The notes: a model not told the origin generated them from the sequence alone. DNA of 18,155 nucleotides from an uncultured Bacilli bacterium (GCA_934101275.1 CAKOQM010000028.1:1-18155); one strand, 5' to 3'; shown: positions 5,520-12,941, numbered from the stretch's first letter. Numbers and translations: made by a program.

Positions 5520-7538
5520 ATGCAAGTGATTTCACAACGTGATTTTAAAGACTGTGGCGTGAGCTGTATGGAGTATGTGATTCGTTATTATGATGGTTAT
5601 ATTCCTATTGAAAAATTAAGGGAAGATACCTGTACGAATGAAGAAGGGACAACGGCTTACCATTTAGTGGAAACGTTTAAACAATATAATTTTGATTCTT
5701 TTGGAAAGAAGCTTTCTTACAAGGATTTAAATAATACCTTTTTACCTGCAATTATCCATGTGGTTTTGCAAAATGGCATGAATCATTTTGTGGTTTTAAC
5801 CCATGTCAAAAAAGAAGAAGTTACCATAATGGATCCGATGCTTGGTAAAAAAGTACTATCTAAAAACGATTTTGAACACCTTTGGGATGGTGTTATCTTA
5901 TTTGCTATACCAAAGGGCTTTATACCTCGTTTTGAAAAAGAGAGAAGTATTTTAACAGTGTTATTTAATTTGTTAAAGAAAGAAAAGAAGTGGGTTTTTG
6001 TTATCTTACTATGCAGTTTAATAGGGAGTTTTTTAACCATTTTAAATAGTCTTTATTTTAAAGTGGCGATGACAACGCTTGGCATGACTTCTTTTAAGTC
6101 TTTTTTACTTATCTTTCTTCTTTTTCTTATTGCTCTTTTCTTTCGTCTTATTTTTTCTTATTATCAAGAATACTTTAAAATACATTTAAATAAAAATATT
6201 GAAGTGACGTATTTATATGCTTTTTTACATCATCTTTTTTCCTTAACTTTAGAGAAGTTTTTAAGTTATCATGAAGCCGACATCTTAGCACGCGTGCAAA
6301 ATGCTTTTGAAATTAAAAACTTGTTTCAAAATACTTTTATAGAATTTATTTTAAATTTCAGTTTGTTTTTACTGGTCGTTTTCTTTGCTTTCTTTTTAAA
6401 TGCCTCTTTAAGTCTTTTTCTCTTTTTAGGCATGCTTGGGTATATCTTCTTAAGTTTTCTTTTAGCTAAGCATTCGTATTATCTTCTGCAGCATATTTTA
6501 AAGGAAGATAAAAACTGGCAAGCCCATTTAATGGAAATGGTTCGACTTTTTCCTTCAATGAAACATTTTAATAATTTTGAGTATTGTTTTAATGAACTCG
6601 AGAAAAATCTTTCTTTATATGAACTTAATTTATTTAAAGAACAGAAAAAAGCGTTACTTTTAAATTTTATGAAAAATAGTTATTTAGAAGTGTTATCTTT
6701 TGTCTTTTTAAGTCTAGGACTTTTTCTCATTTACAAAGAAAAATTAGAACTCTTAAATTTTATTACGTTTCAAAGTCTTTATTTTTATTTTGTAAATCCC
6801 TTAAAGTCCCTTGGTGATATTGGACCTAAATATTATTATTTAAAAGCTATTGTAGAGAAGATGACGGAGATGATTCATTTAGAGGAAGAAAAGTTAACGT
6901 ATGTTAAACCTATTCTAGAACCTTTTTCTATTAAAGTAAGCAAGCTTTCTTTTTCTTACAATCGTCTAAATTTTGTTTTAAAAAATGTGAATTTAACCAT
7001 TAAAGCGAAAGAACATGTGTTTTTAACCGCGGAAAGTGGGGCGGGAAAAAGTACGCTTTGTAAGATTTTACATGGTGAATATAAAGACTATGAAGGGTCT
7101 ATTTTATATGATAAACAAAATATAAAAGATTATTCTTTGTCTTTAATTCGAAGTTCTATCGTGTATTTAAGTCAGCAAGAATGCCTTTTTGCCGGGACGA
7201 TAAAAGAAAATATTCTTTTTGGTTCTTCGGAGGAAGATTTTGTCAAAGTTTGTCAAATTTGCAATTTGGAAAGTATGGTTTCAAAAAGGCCTTTACGTTA
7301 TGAAAGTAGATTAGAGCCTTCCATGGTTTCTGGTGGAGAAAGGCAACGCATTTTACTGGCGAGAGCCTTACTTAAAAAGGCCAGTCTTTATTTACTTGAT
7401 GAGTGTCTAAGTGAAGTAGATGAAGACCAGGAAGTCAAAATTATTAAAAAGATTCGTAAATACTTAAAAGGAAAAACCCTTCTTTATATTAGTCATAAAA
7501 ATCATGAAGAATTATTTGAAAGGAGTCTTACATGGTAA
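5520..7538 (+). CDS. Bacteriocin-processing and exporting ABC transporter with N-terminal C39 peptidase domain (672 aa)
   Basis: A three-domain exporter that cleaves double-glycine leaders and pumps out the peptide (LanT/ComA/PCAT class). Residues 1-135 are the C39 cysteine protease: Q6, catalytic C12 in KDCGVSC, H89 in NHFVVL, and D105 followed by P106. Residues about 155-450 hold six membrane helices, with LIGSFLTILNSLYF near the start. Residues about 465-672 are the nucleotide-binding domain: Walker A AESGAGKST (504-512, with Ala in place of the usual first Gly), Q-loop YLSQQ, signature VSGGERQR (603-610), Walker B LYLLDE (D627, E628), D-loop SEVD, and H-loop ISHK. Length is normal for a PCAT. 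TAGGAGGG lies 5 bases before ATG. It overlaps the accessory gene by 7 bases and is followed by two GG-leader peptide genes, its likely substrates. Confidence 0.95.
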   Translation: MQVISQRDFKDCGVSCMEYVIRYYDGYIPIEKLREDTCTNEEGTTAYHLVETFKQYNFDSFGKKLSYKDLNNTFLPAIIHVVLQNGMNHFVVLTHVKKEEVTIMDPMLGKKVLSKNDFEHLWDGVILFAIPKGFIPRFEKERSILTVLFNLLKKEKKWVFVILLCSLIGSFLTILNSLYFKVAMTTLGMTSFKSFLLIFLLFLIALFFRLIFSYYQEYFKIHLNKNIEVTYLYAFLHHLFSLTLEKFLSYHEADILARVQNAFEIKNLFQNTFIEFILNFSLFLLVVFFAFFLNASLSLFLFLGMLGYIFLSFLLAKHSYYLLQHILKEDKNWQAHLMEMVRLFPSMKHFNNFEYCFNELEKNLSLYELNLFKEQKKALLLNFMKNSYLEVLSFVFLSLGLFLIYKEKLELLNFITFQSLYFYFVNPLKSLGDIGPKYYYLKAIVEKMTEMIHLEEEKLTYVKPILEPFSIKVSKLSFSYNRLNFVLKNVNLTIKAKEHVFLTAESGAGKSTLCKILHGEYKDYEGSILYDKQNIKDYSLSLIRSSIVYLSQQECLFAGTIKENILFGSSEEDFVKVCQICNLESMVSKRPLRYESRLEPSMVSGGERQRILLARALLKKASLYLLDECLSEVDEDQEVKIIKKIRKYLKGKTLLYISHKNHEELFERSLTW

Positions 7539-7972
7539 AAAATCGTAGTATTTATTATAACGTTTATGCTCTTTTACATATGAAAGTGAAAGGATGGTTT
7601 TGTTTTCTTTTTCTTATCGTTTTGTTTCTTTATTTTCTTTTTCTTTTTGCTTTTCAAGAGCTTTCTTTTTTTAAAGAATACACGGCTATTTATAGTTGCG
7701 ATGAAGATTGCCATTTAATCTTTTATATTTTAAAGGAAGACCTTTTAACCGCGGAGGAAAACTATTATATTGCTAAAGAAAAAATACGTGTGAAAAAGGT
7801 AGAAATGGGCCCTTTAAAAGTTTTAGAGGATAACAAAACAATCGTTCAAGAAGTTACTTTAGAAATTGATTGTCTTAATTATGTGGACAAAGAAAGTCTA
7901 ACACTTAAATTAGAAACAAAAAAAGAAGCCTTTATAAAGCTTCTTGTGAAAATCATGAAAGGAGGTGGTTAA
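7532..7972 (+). CDS. Short bacteriocin-export accessory protein (146 aa), possibly a minimal HlyD-like protein
   Basis: It overlaps the exporter by 7 bases and has AAAGGAG 7 bases before ATG, so it is translationally coupled to it. One membrane segment lies at about 22-43, after a short basic cytoplasmic N-terminus, then a roughly 100-residue extracytoplasmic part rich in beta strands (IYSCDEDCHLIFYI, VQEVTLEIDC, SLTLKLETKKEAF). HlyD-like accessory proteins of bacteriocin exporters have this topology but are usually several hundred residues with a long coiled coil; that is missing here. Three cysteines (CDEDC and one further on) could form disulfides outside the cell. The role as accessory is inferred from position, and an immunity function cannot be excluded. 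Confidence 0.55.
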   Translation: MVKNRSIYYNVYALLHMKVKGWFCFLFLIVLFLYFLFLFAFQELSFFKEYTAIYSCDEDCHLIFYILKEDLLTAEENYYIAKEKIRVKKVEMGPLKVLEDNKTIVQEVTLEIDCLNYVDKESLTLKLETKKEAFIKLLVKIMKGGG

Positions 7973-7973
7973 T

Positions 7974-8123
7974 ATGTTAAATGATGAAAAATTAAAAATG
8001 ATTCATGGTGGCGGGCTTACGAATTTTACTATGGTCATTGGCGTTTTGAGTGGAATTTTTACTTTCGTTGTGGGCGTTTACGAAGGTATCCAAAATCATC
8101 TTCAAGAAAAATGCTCAAAATAG
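7974..8123 (+). CDS. Double-glycine bacteriocin precursor, peptide 1 (49 aa)
   Basis: A small ORF starting one base after the accessory gene stop, with a strong GGAGGTGG (7961-7968) inside that gene's end. Residues 1-13 form a GG leader: LNDEKLKMIHGG with Leu at -12 and -7, Ile at -4 and Gly-Gly at -2/-1. Cleavage after G13 releases 36 residues (14-49). The mature part is a hydrophobic, helix-prone stretch with two GxxxG motifs (G23-G27 and G34-G38) and a single Cys at 47, near-neutral in charge. No Cys/Ser/Thr pattern or modification enzyme suggests a lantibiotic. With peptide 2 it fits a two-peptide class IIb bacteriocin (inference). It could also be an independent one-peptide bacteriocin or a pheromone. 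Confidence 0.88.
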   Translation: MLNDEKLKMIHGGGLTNFTMVIGVLSGIFTFVVGVYEGIQNHLQEKCSK

Positions 8124-8136
8124 AAAGGATTAAAAT

Positions 8137-8289
8137 ATGATTTTAGAAAAAAAGGAATTACAAAATATCAAAGGAGGGGCCATTTCCGCGGCCCTTATTA
8201 ATGCCATATCTAATGCCTTAGAAACGCTTTACGAGTTTGGTAAAATTGTAGGTAAAAACATCGGTGATTTTTTCTTCAAAGGCTGTTAA
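8137..8289 (+). CDS. Double-glycine bacteriocin precursor, peptide 2 (50 aa)
   Basis: It begins 13 bases after peptide 1, with GAAAGGA 8 bases before ATG. The leader, residues 1-14, is textbook: LEKKELQNIKGG with Leu -12, Glu -8, Leu -7, Ile -4, Gly-Gly. Cleavage after G14 gives a 36-residue peptide (15-50), the same length as peptide 1. The mature part has AxxxA spacing at A19, A23 and A27, then GxxxG twice (G35-G39, G39-G43), an aromatic FFF run and a C-terminal Cys. Such helix-packing motifs are typical of class IIb pairs. The last 4 bases overlap the stop of the convergent vanY gene. No terminator and no obvious immunity gene follow. Confidence 0.9.
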   Translation: MILEKKELQNIKGGAISAALINAISNALETLYEFGKIVGKNIGDFFFKGC

Positions 8290-9281
8290 TATTCTGTTAA
8301 ATATAAGTCATTATATTCATCTAAACTAATATTTAAGTCATGTATTTTGGTCGCGACATCGACTCCAACATAACGGATATGCCAAGGTTCTTCAATATAA
8401 CCGGTGATATTTTGACTGTTTTTGGGATAGCGAATAATAAAGCCATATTTATAACTATTATTCATCATCCAATTGTAATCACTATCCGTTAAATTATCTG
8501 TTAAAGAACGTGAACGAATATCGATGGTTAAACCTGTTTGATGTTCGGAGTGTCCAGGCCGTGCGGAGTAGGTGTCGACCACATTTACGGGGTCTCTTTC
8601 CAAATAATAATTATAAAGTTTTACTTGATAGTCATACGAACGATACGTGCTGTAAGGAATAAGACTTAAGCCATCTAACTTAGAAGCTTCAATGAGTTTT
8701 AAATAATCGTCCATCGCGACTTTTCTTAACTGTAAAGAATATCCTGGAATATTTTCTAAATCTTCAGGAACATAGGTACTCGGTAAATGCCTATATTTAC
8801 TTACACAGACGGTTAAAGAAGCCGGGTCTTTGATTTCTATGATCTCGCTGTAAGGGGGAATATCCAAATTAAGATTTACCCGAGTAACAGCCTCTTTCAT
8901 ATCTAAATTTTCTAAAGTTTGATAAGCCTTATAACGTTCTATTTTGGCAAAATTAAAATTACTGATCGGATAAAAAGAACTTAAATCCGTATAATCATTT
9001 TCTAAAATGGCGTTGAGGTTTTTATCACTCATGTATTCATAAATTTGGTTAATTTCTTCGGGTTTATAGCCCTTACTTAAAAGTTTTTCCGTTTTCTTTA
9101 CAAAATCTTCTTTACTTACCAGTTTAATTCCTTGATCTAGCAAAACTTCTTCTGGTGTTTTAGGGATTACTTTTTCTTCTTTCTTTTTAAAAATATCCGT
9201 CTTAAAAACAAGCAAAGTAAGAATAATACTTAAGATAAAAATAAGCATAATCACGACTTTCCATTCTTTCTTTAATTTCAT
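8286..9281 (-). CDS. VanY-type D-alanyl-D-alanine carboxypeptidase (M15B), membrane-anchored, 331 aa
   Basis: A zinc carboxypeptidase that trims D-Ala from peptidoglycan stem peptides outside the membrane. One N-terminal membrane anchor (residues about 8-26), a linker of about 120 residues, then the M15B domain from about 180: substrate-binding TYRSYDYQ, zinc ligands H247 and D254 in SEHQTGLTIDI, and H301 in EPWHIRYVG. All catalytic features are intact. The start at 9281 is chosen for GGAAGTGG 5 bases upstream; a GTG at 9290 is open but worse placed. It has its own extended -10 promoter and is not part of a van resistance cluster, so this is a housekeeping wall enzyme. It converges on the bacteriocin genes. 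Confidence 0.9.
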   Translation of the reverse strand: MKLKKEWKVVIMLIFILSIILTLLVFKTDIFKKKEEKVIPKTPEEVLLDQGIKLVSKEDFVKKTEKLLSKGYKPEEINQIYEYMSDKNLNAILENDYTDLSSFYPISNFNFAKIERYKAYQTLENLDMKEAVTRVNLNLDIPPYSEIIEIKDPASLTVCVSKYRHLPSTYVPEDLENIPGYSLQLRKVAMDDYLKLIEASKLDGLSLIPYSTYRSYDYQVKLYNYYLERDPVNVVDTYSARPGHSEHQTGLTIDIRSRSLTDNLTDSDYNWMMNNSYKYGFIIRYPKNSQNITGYIEEPWHIRYVGVDVATKIHDLNISLDEYNDLYLTEY

Positions 9282-9302
9282 TTTTTCCACTTCCTTTAAT
9301 TC

Positions 9303-9332
9303 ATTATACCAATTTTTCTTAAAATATGACTA
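9303..9332 (-). promoter_or_regulatory. Promoter of vanY
   Basis: Minus strand: -10 TATAAT (9308-9303) preceded by TGG, an extended -10; the -35 is a poor TAGTCA (9332-9327), 18 bases away. Confidence 0.5.
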
Positions 9333-9335
9333 AAG

Positions 9336-9364
9336 TTTCAAAAAAAATTTTTATATGGTACAAT
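9336..9364 (+). promoter_or_regulatory. Promoter of the small membrane protein gene
   Basis: -35 TTTCAA (9336-9341), 17-base spacer, -10 TACAAT (9359-9364) preceded by TGG. Divergent from the vanY promoter. Confidence 0.6.
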
Positions 9365-9387
9365 GATGATAAGAAAAGAGGATAAAA

Positions 9388-9768
9388 ATGCTTATTTATT
9401 ATTGGTTTCGTTATTTTACGGTTATTTTATTAGGTTACTTTATAAAATTTATAGGTCTACCATCTATCTATAGTCTTTCTTATTTAATTTATCTTCCTTA
9501 TAATTTTTTAGCTCTTTCTTATGGTTTTTTTACTCCCTTAAGGAAAAGGAAGGATGGCTCTTATTATCGTCTTTTAAAACCGTATCTTCTTTTGACCTCG
9601 TTAAGTGCTTTTCTTTTTATTTATATTGTCACTCTTTCTTTTAAAAATGCTCTTTTTTACACAGTGGTAAATAGTTTTGAACTTTACTTTATCAAGCCTT
9701 CTTTTGTAAAACAAGAAAAAGAGACTCTTCAAAATATTGCAAATTACTTTAAAAATAAGGGAAAATAG
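9388..9768 (+). CDS. Small multi-spanning membrane protein of unknown function (126 aa)
   Basis: No family is recognised. Three to four hydrophobic segments are visible (about 5-25, 30-50, 68-86 and a weaker one about 87-100), separated by a basic loop TPLRKRKDGSYY, and the protein ends in a charged helix rich in Lys/Glu. AGAGGA lies 6 bases before the ATG and the gene has its own promoter. Size and topology are like those of immunity proteins of class IIb bacteriocins, and the bacteriocin genes lack another clear immunity candidate, but vanY lies between on the opposite strand, so the link is weak. Confidence 0.7.
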   Translation: MLIYYWFRYFTVILLGYFIKFIGLPSIYSLSYLIYLPYNFLALSYGFFTPLRKRKDGSYYRLLKPYLLLTSLSAFLFIYIVTLSFKNALFYTVVNSFELYFIKPSFVKQEKETLQNIANYFKNKGK

Positions 9769-9773
9769 CCCTA

Positions 9774-9803
9774 TTGACAAGATGATTTTTAAGTGTTTAA
9801 ATA
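9774..9803 (+). promoter_or_regulatory. Promoter of the zinc-ribbon membrane protein gene
   Basis: Consensus -35 TTGACA (9774-9779), then TTAAAT (9797-9802, spacer 17) or TAAATA (9798-9803, spacer 18) as -10. Confidence 0.55.
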
Positions 9804-9821
9804 AGCGTGAGGTGGCGTTAT

Positions 9822-10085
9822 ATGGCAAAATATTGTGCAGATTGCGAATTTATTAATCCTAAAGATTCAAAAGGTAAAGGTGCTTACAAATGTAAAAAAT
9901 GTAAACGATATGTTGCTTCTAGCTGTTCTGCTTGTGAAAAATTTCAAGAATGCTATCATCGAAACCATTATGACAAACAAAAACTTTATGATTCAAGTAC
10001 AAATGAAACACCCCTTTTATTGTATGTTGTTGTCTTTATTTTATTATGTATTTTATATGTATTTGGTAAAATTATGGGATACTAA
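9822..10085 (+). CDS. Zinc-ribbon protein with C-terminal membrane anchor (87 aa)
   Basis: An unrecognised small protein with two parts. The cytoplasmic N-terminus has cysteine pairs C5-x2-C8, C24-x2-C27, C35-x2-C38 plus C44 and H46/H49, enough for one or two zinc-ribbon-like knuckles in a Lys-rich segment. The C-terminus (about 65-83) is one membrane helix. The start at 9822 is chosen because GAGGTGG lies 6 bases upstream; a longer reading from 9807 would overlap that site. It may tether a metal-binding or nucleic-acid-binding head to the membrane; function unknown. Single-gene unit with its own promoter and terminator. Confidence 0.8.
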   Translation: MAKYCADCEFINPKDSKGKGAYKCKKCKRYVASSCSACEKFQECYHRNHYDKQKLYDSSTNETPLLLYVVVFILLCILYVFGKIMGY

Positions 10086-10112
10086 GTTTTAACTTAGTAT
10101 TTTCTTTTGATT
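10081..10112 (+). terminator. Terminator after the zinc-ribbon gene
   Basis: ACTAAGT (10081-10087), loop TTTA, ACTTAGT (10092-10098), then a T-rich tail. It starts over the stop codon. Confidence 0.6.
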
Positions 10113-10161
10113 TAAGAATAAACTTTTTTCTTTATCATAAAGTGGTGTTAAGAGGTGGATT

Positions 10162-11319
10162 ATGAAAAAAGTTATATGGGGTGTGTGTTTATTTTTTCTA
10201 GGCTTAGGCCTTGTATACGCGGAAGAAAATGATTTAGCTTTAAATGCTAAAAGTGCGGTGTTAATGGACTTTAATTCAGGTGAAATTTTATATCAAAAAA
10301 ATGAAAATGAGGCCTTACCACCCGCGTCAATGACCAAGATTGCAAGTATGCTTTTAATTATGGAAGAAATTGATGCGGGCCGTCTTTCTTTCGATGATGA
10401 TGTTACCATTAGCGAAAGAGCCAGCAGTATGGGTGGTAGTCAATTATTTTTACAAGCGGGCGAAGTATATAAAGTAAGAGAACTTTTAAAAGGCGTCGCG
10501 GTTGCTTCGGGAAATGATGCGATTTTGGCTCTTTCCGAAAAAGCGTTTGGCAGTGTCGAAAATTTCGTGACTAAAATGAATGAAAAGGCTTCTTCTTTAG
10601 GCCTTACTTCAACCGTGTTTAAAAACCCTCATGGACTTGATACGGAAGGACACACATCAAGTGCTCGTGATATGGCTATTCTCGCTCGAGAATTAATTAA
10701 ACACGAAAAGATTTTAGAGTTTACACGTATATATGAAGACTATTTAAAGAAAAATGATGGTACCAGTATTTGGCTTGTGAATACCAACCGCCTTGTTAGG
10801 TTTTATGATGGAGTAGATGGGCTAAAAACAGGCTTTACCCAAACGGCAGGTTATTGTCTAACCGCGACCGCGAAGAAAAATAATCTTCGGCTTATTGCTG
10901 TCGTTATGGGGGAAGAAACATCCGATAAAAGAAATAGTGATATCACCAATATGTTAAACTATGGCTTTAATAGCTATAAAAATGTGATTTTATATTCTAA
11001 AGATAATGCATTAGGCACAAAACGGGTGGAAAATGGGGAAGAAGAGACGGTTTCGATTGCTTTAAAAGAAGATTACACTAAGCTTTTAAAAAATACAGAT
11101 GACGTCCCACATTACTCTTATAATGTAGAGGTTGATTCTTTAAAAGCGCCTTTAGAAAAAGGTCAAATTTACGGTCAAGCACAAGTTATTGATGAAAATG
11201 GTCAAATGATAACAAGTCTTGATGTAACGGTTTTAAAAAGTGTTAATAAAGCGTCTTATTTTAAACTTTTCCTTCGAAATATAAAAAATATCAGTGCTGG
11301 GAAAATACTCATAAAATAG
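10162..11319 (+). CDS. D-alanyl-D-alanine carboxypeptidase, S11 family (DacA/DacF-type PBP), 385 aa
   Basis: A low-molecular-weight penicillin-binding protein that removes terminal D-Ala from peptidoglycan. Signal peptide 1-20 (cleavage after VYA). The three serine-enzyme motifs are intact: S56-M-T-K59, S116-G-N118, and K222-T-G224. HGLDTEGHTSSARD after motif two is typical of S11 enzymes. A C-terminal beta domain (about 275-360) ends in an amphipathic helix (SYFKLFLRNIKNI) that would attach it to the outer membrane face. Length and order are normal. GAGGTGG lies 3 bases before the ATG. The window context does not tell vegetative DacA from sporulation DacF, so no symbol is given. Confidence 0.93.
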   Translation: MKKVIWGVCLFFLGLGLVYAEENDLALNAKSAVLMDFNSGEILYQKNENEALPPASMTKIASMLLIMEEIDAGRLSFDDDVTISERASSMGGSQLFLQAGEVYKVRELLKGVAVASGNDAILALSEKAFGSVENFVTKMNEKASSLGLTSTVFKNPHGLDTEGHTSSARDMAILARELIKHEKILEFTRIYEDYLKKNDGTSIWLVNTNRLVRFYDGVDGLKTGFTQTAGYCLTATAKKNNLRLIAVVMGEETSDKRNSDITNMLNYGFNSYKNVILYSKDNALGTKRVENGEEETVSIALKEDYTKLLKNTDDVPHYSYNVEVDSLKAPLEKGQIYGQAQVIDENGQMITSLDVTVLKSVNKASYFKLFLRNIKNISAGKILIK

Positions 11320-11360
11320 GTGAATACTATCAAATAAGTGTCAAATTTAACAAAAAAACT

Positions 11361-11388
11361 TTTGTTGTATCTTATATTTTACTAGAAT
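11361..11388 (+). promoter_or_regulatory. Candidate promoter of the LCP gene
   Basis: -35 TTTGTT (11361-11366), 16-base spacer, -10 TAGAAT (11383-11388), with GTG start 18 bases on. Confidence 0.35.
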
Positions 11389-11405
11389 AGGAGTAGGTGA
11401 ACGTT

Positions 11406-12860
11406 GTGAAAAAAACAAAAAAGAAAAAAATAAAGAAAAGTCTTCTTTTTAAAAGTCTTTCTCTTGTTGTTGCTTTTATAAGCTTGATTGTCTATATTTA
11501 TTTTATAAAGCTAGAACTCATTCCATTTAAGTATCTTATCCTTCTTTTTATTATTTTATTTTCTATAGATGCTTTTTTATATTTTTTAATGTCTTTAAAA
11601 AATTACCGTATGCGTTTATTCGGAACCATTTTATCTGTTTTACTTATTTTCTCTTATAGCTATCTTTTATATTATCAAAATGTAACCGAGAATTTTTTGA
11701 AAAATATTTCTTTTTTAAATATTCAAACTGAAACATATTATGTTTTAGTTTTAAAAGAGAGTTCTTATAATACTTTACAAGATTTAGAAAATAAAGAAAT
11801 CGATTATTTAGACAGTAACAAGGGGGCTTTAAAAGCATTTCAAACATTATCGAAAAGTGTTTCTTTAAATGACCGGACTATCACGGATACCACAACTTTA
11901 ATAAGTCGCTTAAAAAAAGGCTATACAACAGCCATTCTTATGGAAAAAGAAGAATTTAATTTGTATAAAGAAATGAATACATCCTTCAGTGAAATGGTTA
12001 AAATTCTTGATACTTTAGAGGTAAGTTATGAAAAAGAAAATATCGCCAAAGAAGTCGAAATCACGAAAGAACCCTTTAACCTTTATATAACAGGTATTGA
12101 TACGTATGGTAAAATTTCTAGCGTTAGCCGTAGCGATGTTAATATGGTTGTGAGCTTAAATCCTTTAACGCATCAAGTTTTACTTACCAGTATTCCTAGA
12201 GATTATTATGTTTCTGTCTTTGGAAGCGAAAATGATTTAAAAGATAAGTTAACCCATACGGGACTAAGAGGTGTCGATGTTACGGTTAAAACTATTGAAA
12301 ATTTACTTGATACCGATATTAATTATTATGTTCGTTTGAACTTTACCTCCCTTGTTAAAATTGTTGATGCTATTGGTGGTATCACGGTCACGAATCCTTT
12401 TTTGTTTACAGCTGACTACGAAGAAGAGGAAGAACATATCTATTATGTCTTTAAAGAAGGAGACATTACCTTAAATGGGAAACAAGCACTAGCCTACGTA
12501 AGAGAAAGATATAACTTAAGAGAAGGGGATGTCGCAAGAGCGCGTCATCAGCAACAAGTTATAAAAGGTATTGTAAACAAAATTACGAGTCCGAGTATCC
12601 TTATAAAATATCCTGAAATCATTGGTAGTTTAGAAGGAAACTTTACAACGAACATGTCTTTAGATACTATTAAAAGCTTCTTTGAATGGCAATTAGATAC
12701 TATGGGTTCTTGGGATATTTCTAGTAATGTCCTTTCGGGTGTAGATGATTATCAAAAAACACTTTCTATGCCTGATTTATATTCCTATGTTATGACTCCT
12801 GATGAAGGAAGTCTCGAAAAGGCTAAAGAAAAAATAAAAGAAATAACTAAGTCGTCTTAG
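11406..12860 (+). CDS. LytR-CpsA-Psr (LCP) family wall-polymer ligase, about 484 aa
   Basis: LCP proteins transfer anionic polymers from undecaprenyl carriers to peptidoglycan outside the cell. After a basic N-terminus (KKTKKKKIKK) come three membrane helices (about 16-36, 41-62 and 70-90), then an extracytoplasmic region of about 130 residues and the LCP domain from about 225: YITGIDTYG, SRSDVNMVVSLNP (conserved Arg/Asp), LTSIPRDYYV, DAIGGITV, NGKQALAYVRERY and ARARHQQQVI. The segment LKESSYNTLQDLENKEIDYLDS (about 115-137) looks like a solute-binding-type fold insertion. GTG at 11406 is preferred for AGGTG 6 bases upstream; GTG at 11397 is the alternative. Monocistronic. Confidence 0.92.
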   Translation: MKKTKKKKIKKSLLFKSLSLVVAFISLIVYIYFIKLELIPFKYLILLFIILFSIDAFLYFLMSLKNYRMRLFGTILSVLLIFSYSYLLYYQNVTENFLKNISFLNIQTETYYVLVLKESSYNTLQDLENKEIDYLDSNKGALKAFQTLSKSVSLNDRTITDTTTLISRLKKGYTTAILMEKEEFNLYKEMNTSFSEMVKILDTLEVSYEKENIAKEVEITKEPFNLYITGIDTYGKISSVSRSDVNMVVSLNPLTHQVLLTSIPRDYYVSVFGSENDLKDKLTHTGLRGVDVTVKTIENLLDTDINYYVRLNFTSLVKIVDAIGGITVTNPFLFTADYEEEEEHIYYVFKEGDITLNGKQALAYVRERYNLREGDVARARHQQQVIKGIVNKITSPSILIKYPEIIGSLEGNFTTNMSLDTIKSFFEWQLDTMGSWDISSNVLSGVDDYQKTLSMPDLYSYVMTPDEGSLEKAKEKIKEITKSS

Positions 12861-12871
12861 CTGTTTTTTTT
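12847..12871 (+). terminator. Weak terminator after the LCP gene
   Basis: CTAAG, loop TCGT, CTTAG, three bases, then eight T. Only a 5-bp stem; it overlaps the LCP stop. Confidence 0.4.
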
Positions 12872-12880
12872 AGCTTATCT

Positions 12881-12920
12881 TGTCGAAATCCTTTCCAATT
12901 TAAAAAAAATCTTCTATATT
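12881..12920 (+). promoter_or_regulatory. Spo0A box and candidate sigma-A promoter of the spoIIA-type operon
   Basis: TGTCGAA (12881-12887, in context TTGTCGAAA) matches the 0A box TGNCGAA exactly. A weak -35 TTTCCA (12892-12897) and -10 TATATT (12915-12920, spacer 17) follow, 22 bases before the start codon. A box abutting the -35 is the arrangement of Spo0A-activated promoters. In Bacillus, spoIIA is a Spo0A~P target. Confidence 0.5.
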
Positions 12921-12941
12921 AAAATAGGCGAGGGTGATAGA

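Noticed and set aside
5783..6040. 85-aa ORF on the minus strand inside the exporter gene
   Set aside because: Antisense to a well-supported CDS, with no ribosome binding site or family signal; a reading-frame shadow.
5520..8289. Interpreting the locus as a lantibiotic or sactipeptide system
   Set aside because: No LanM/LanB/LanC or radical SAM enzyme lies in the window, and the precursors have one Cys each, so there is nothing to form lanthionine rings.
8286..9281. VanY as part of a vancomycin-resistance cluster
   Set aside because: No vanH, ligase, vanX or VanRS genes nearby; the protein fits an ordinary membrane-anchored M15B carboxypeptidase.
9601..9828. 75-aa minus-strand ORF overlapping the small membrane protein gene
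   Set aside because: It lies antisense over the supported gene and the promoter at 9774, and has no family motif.
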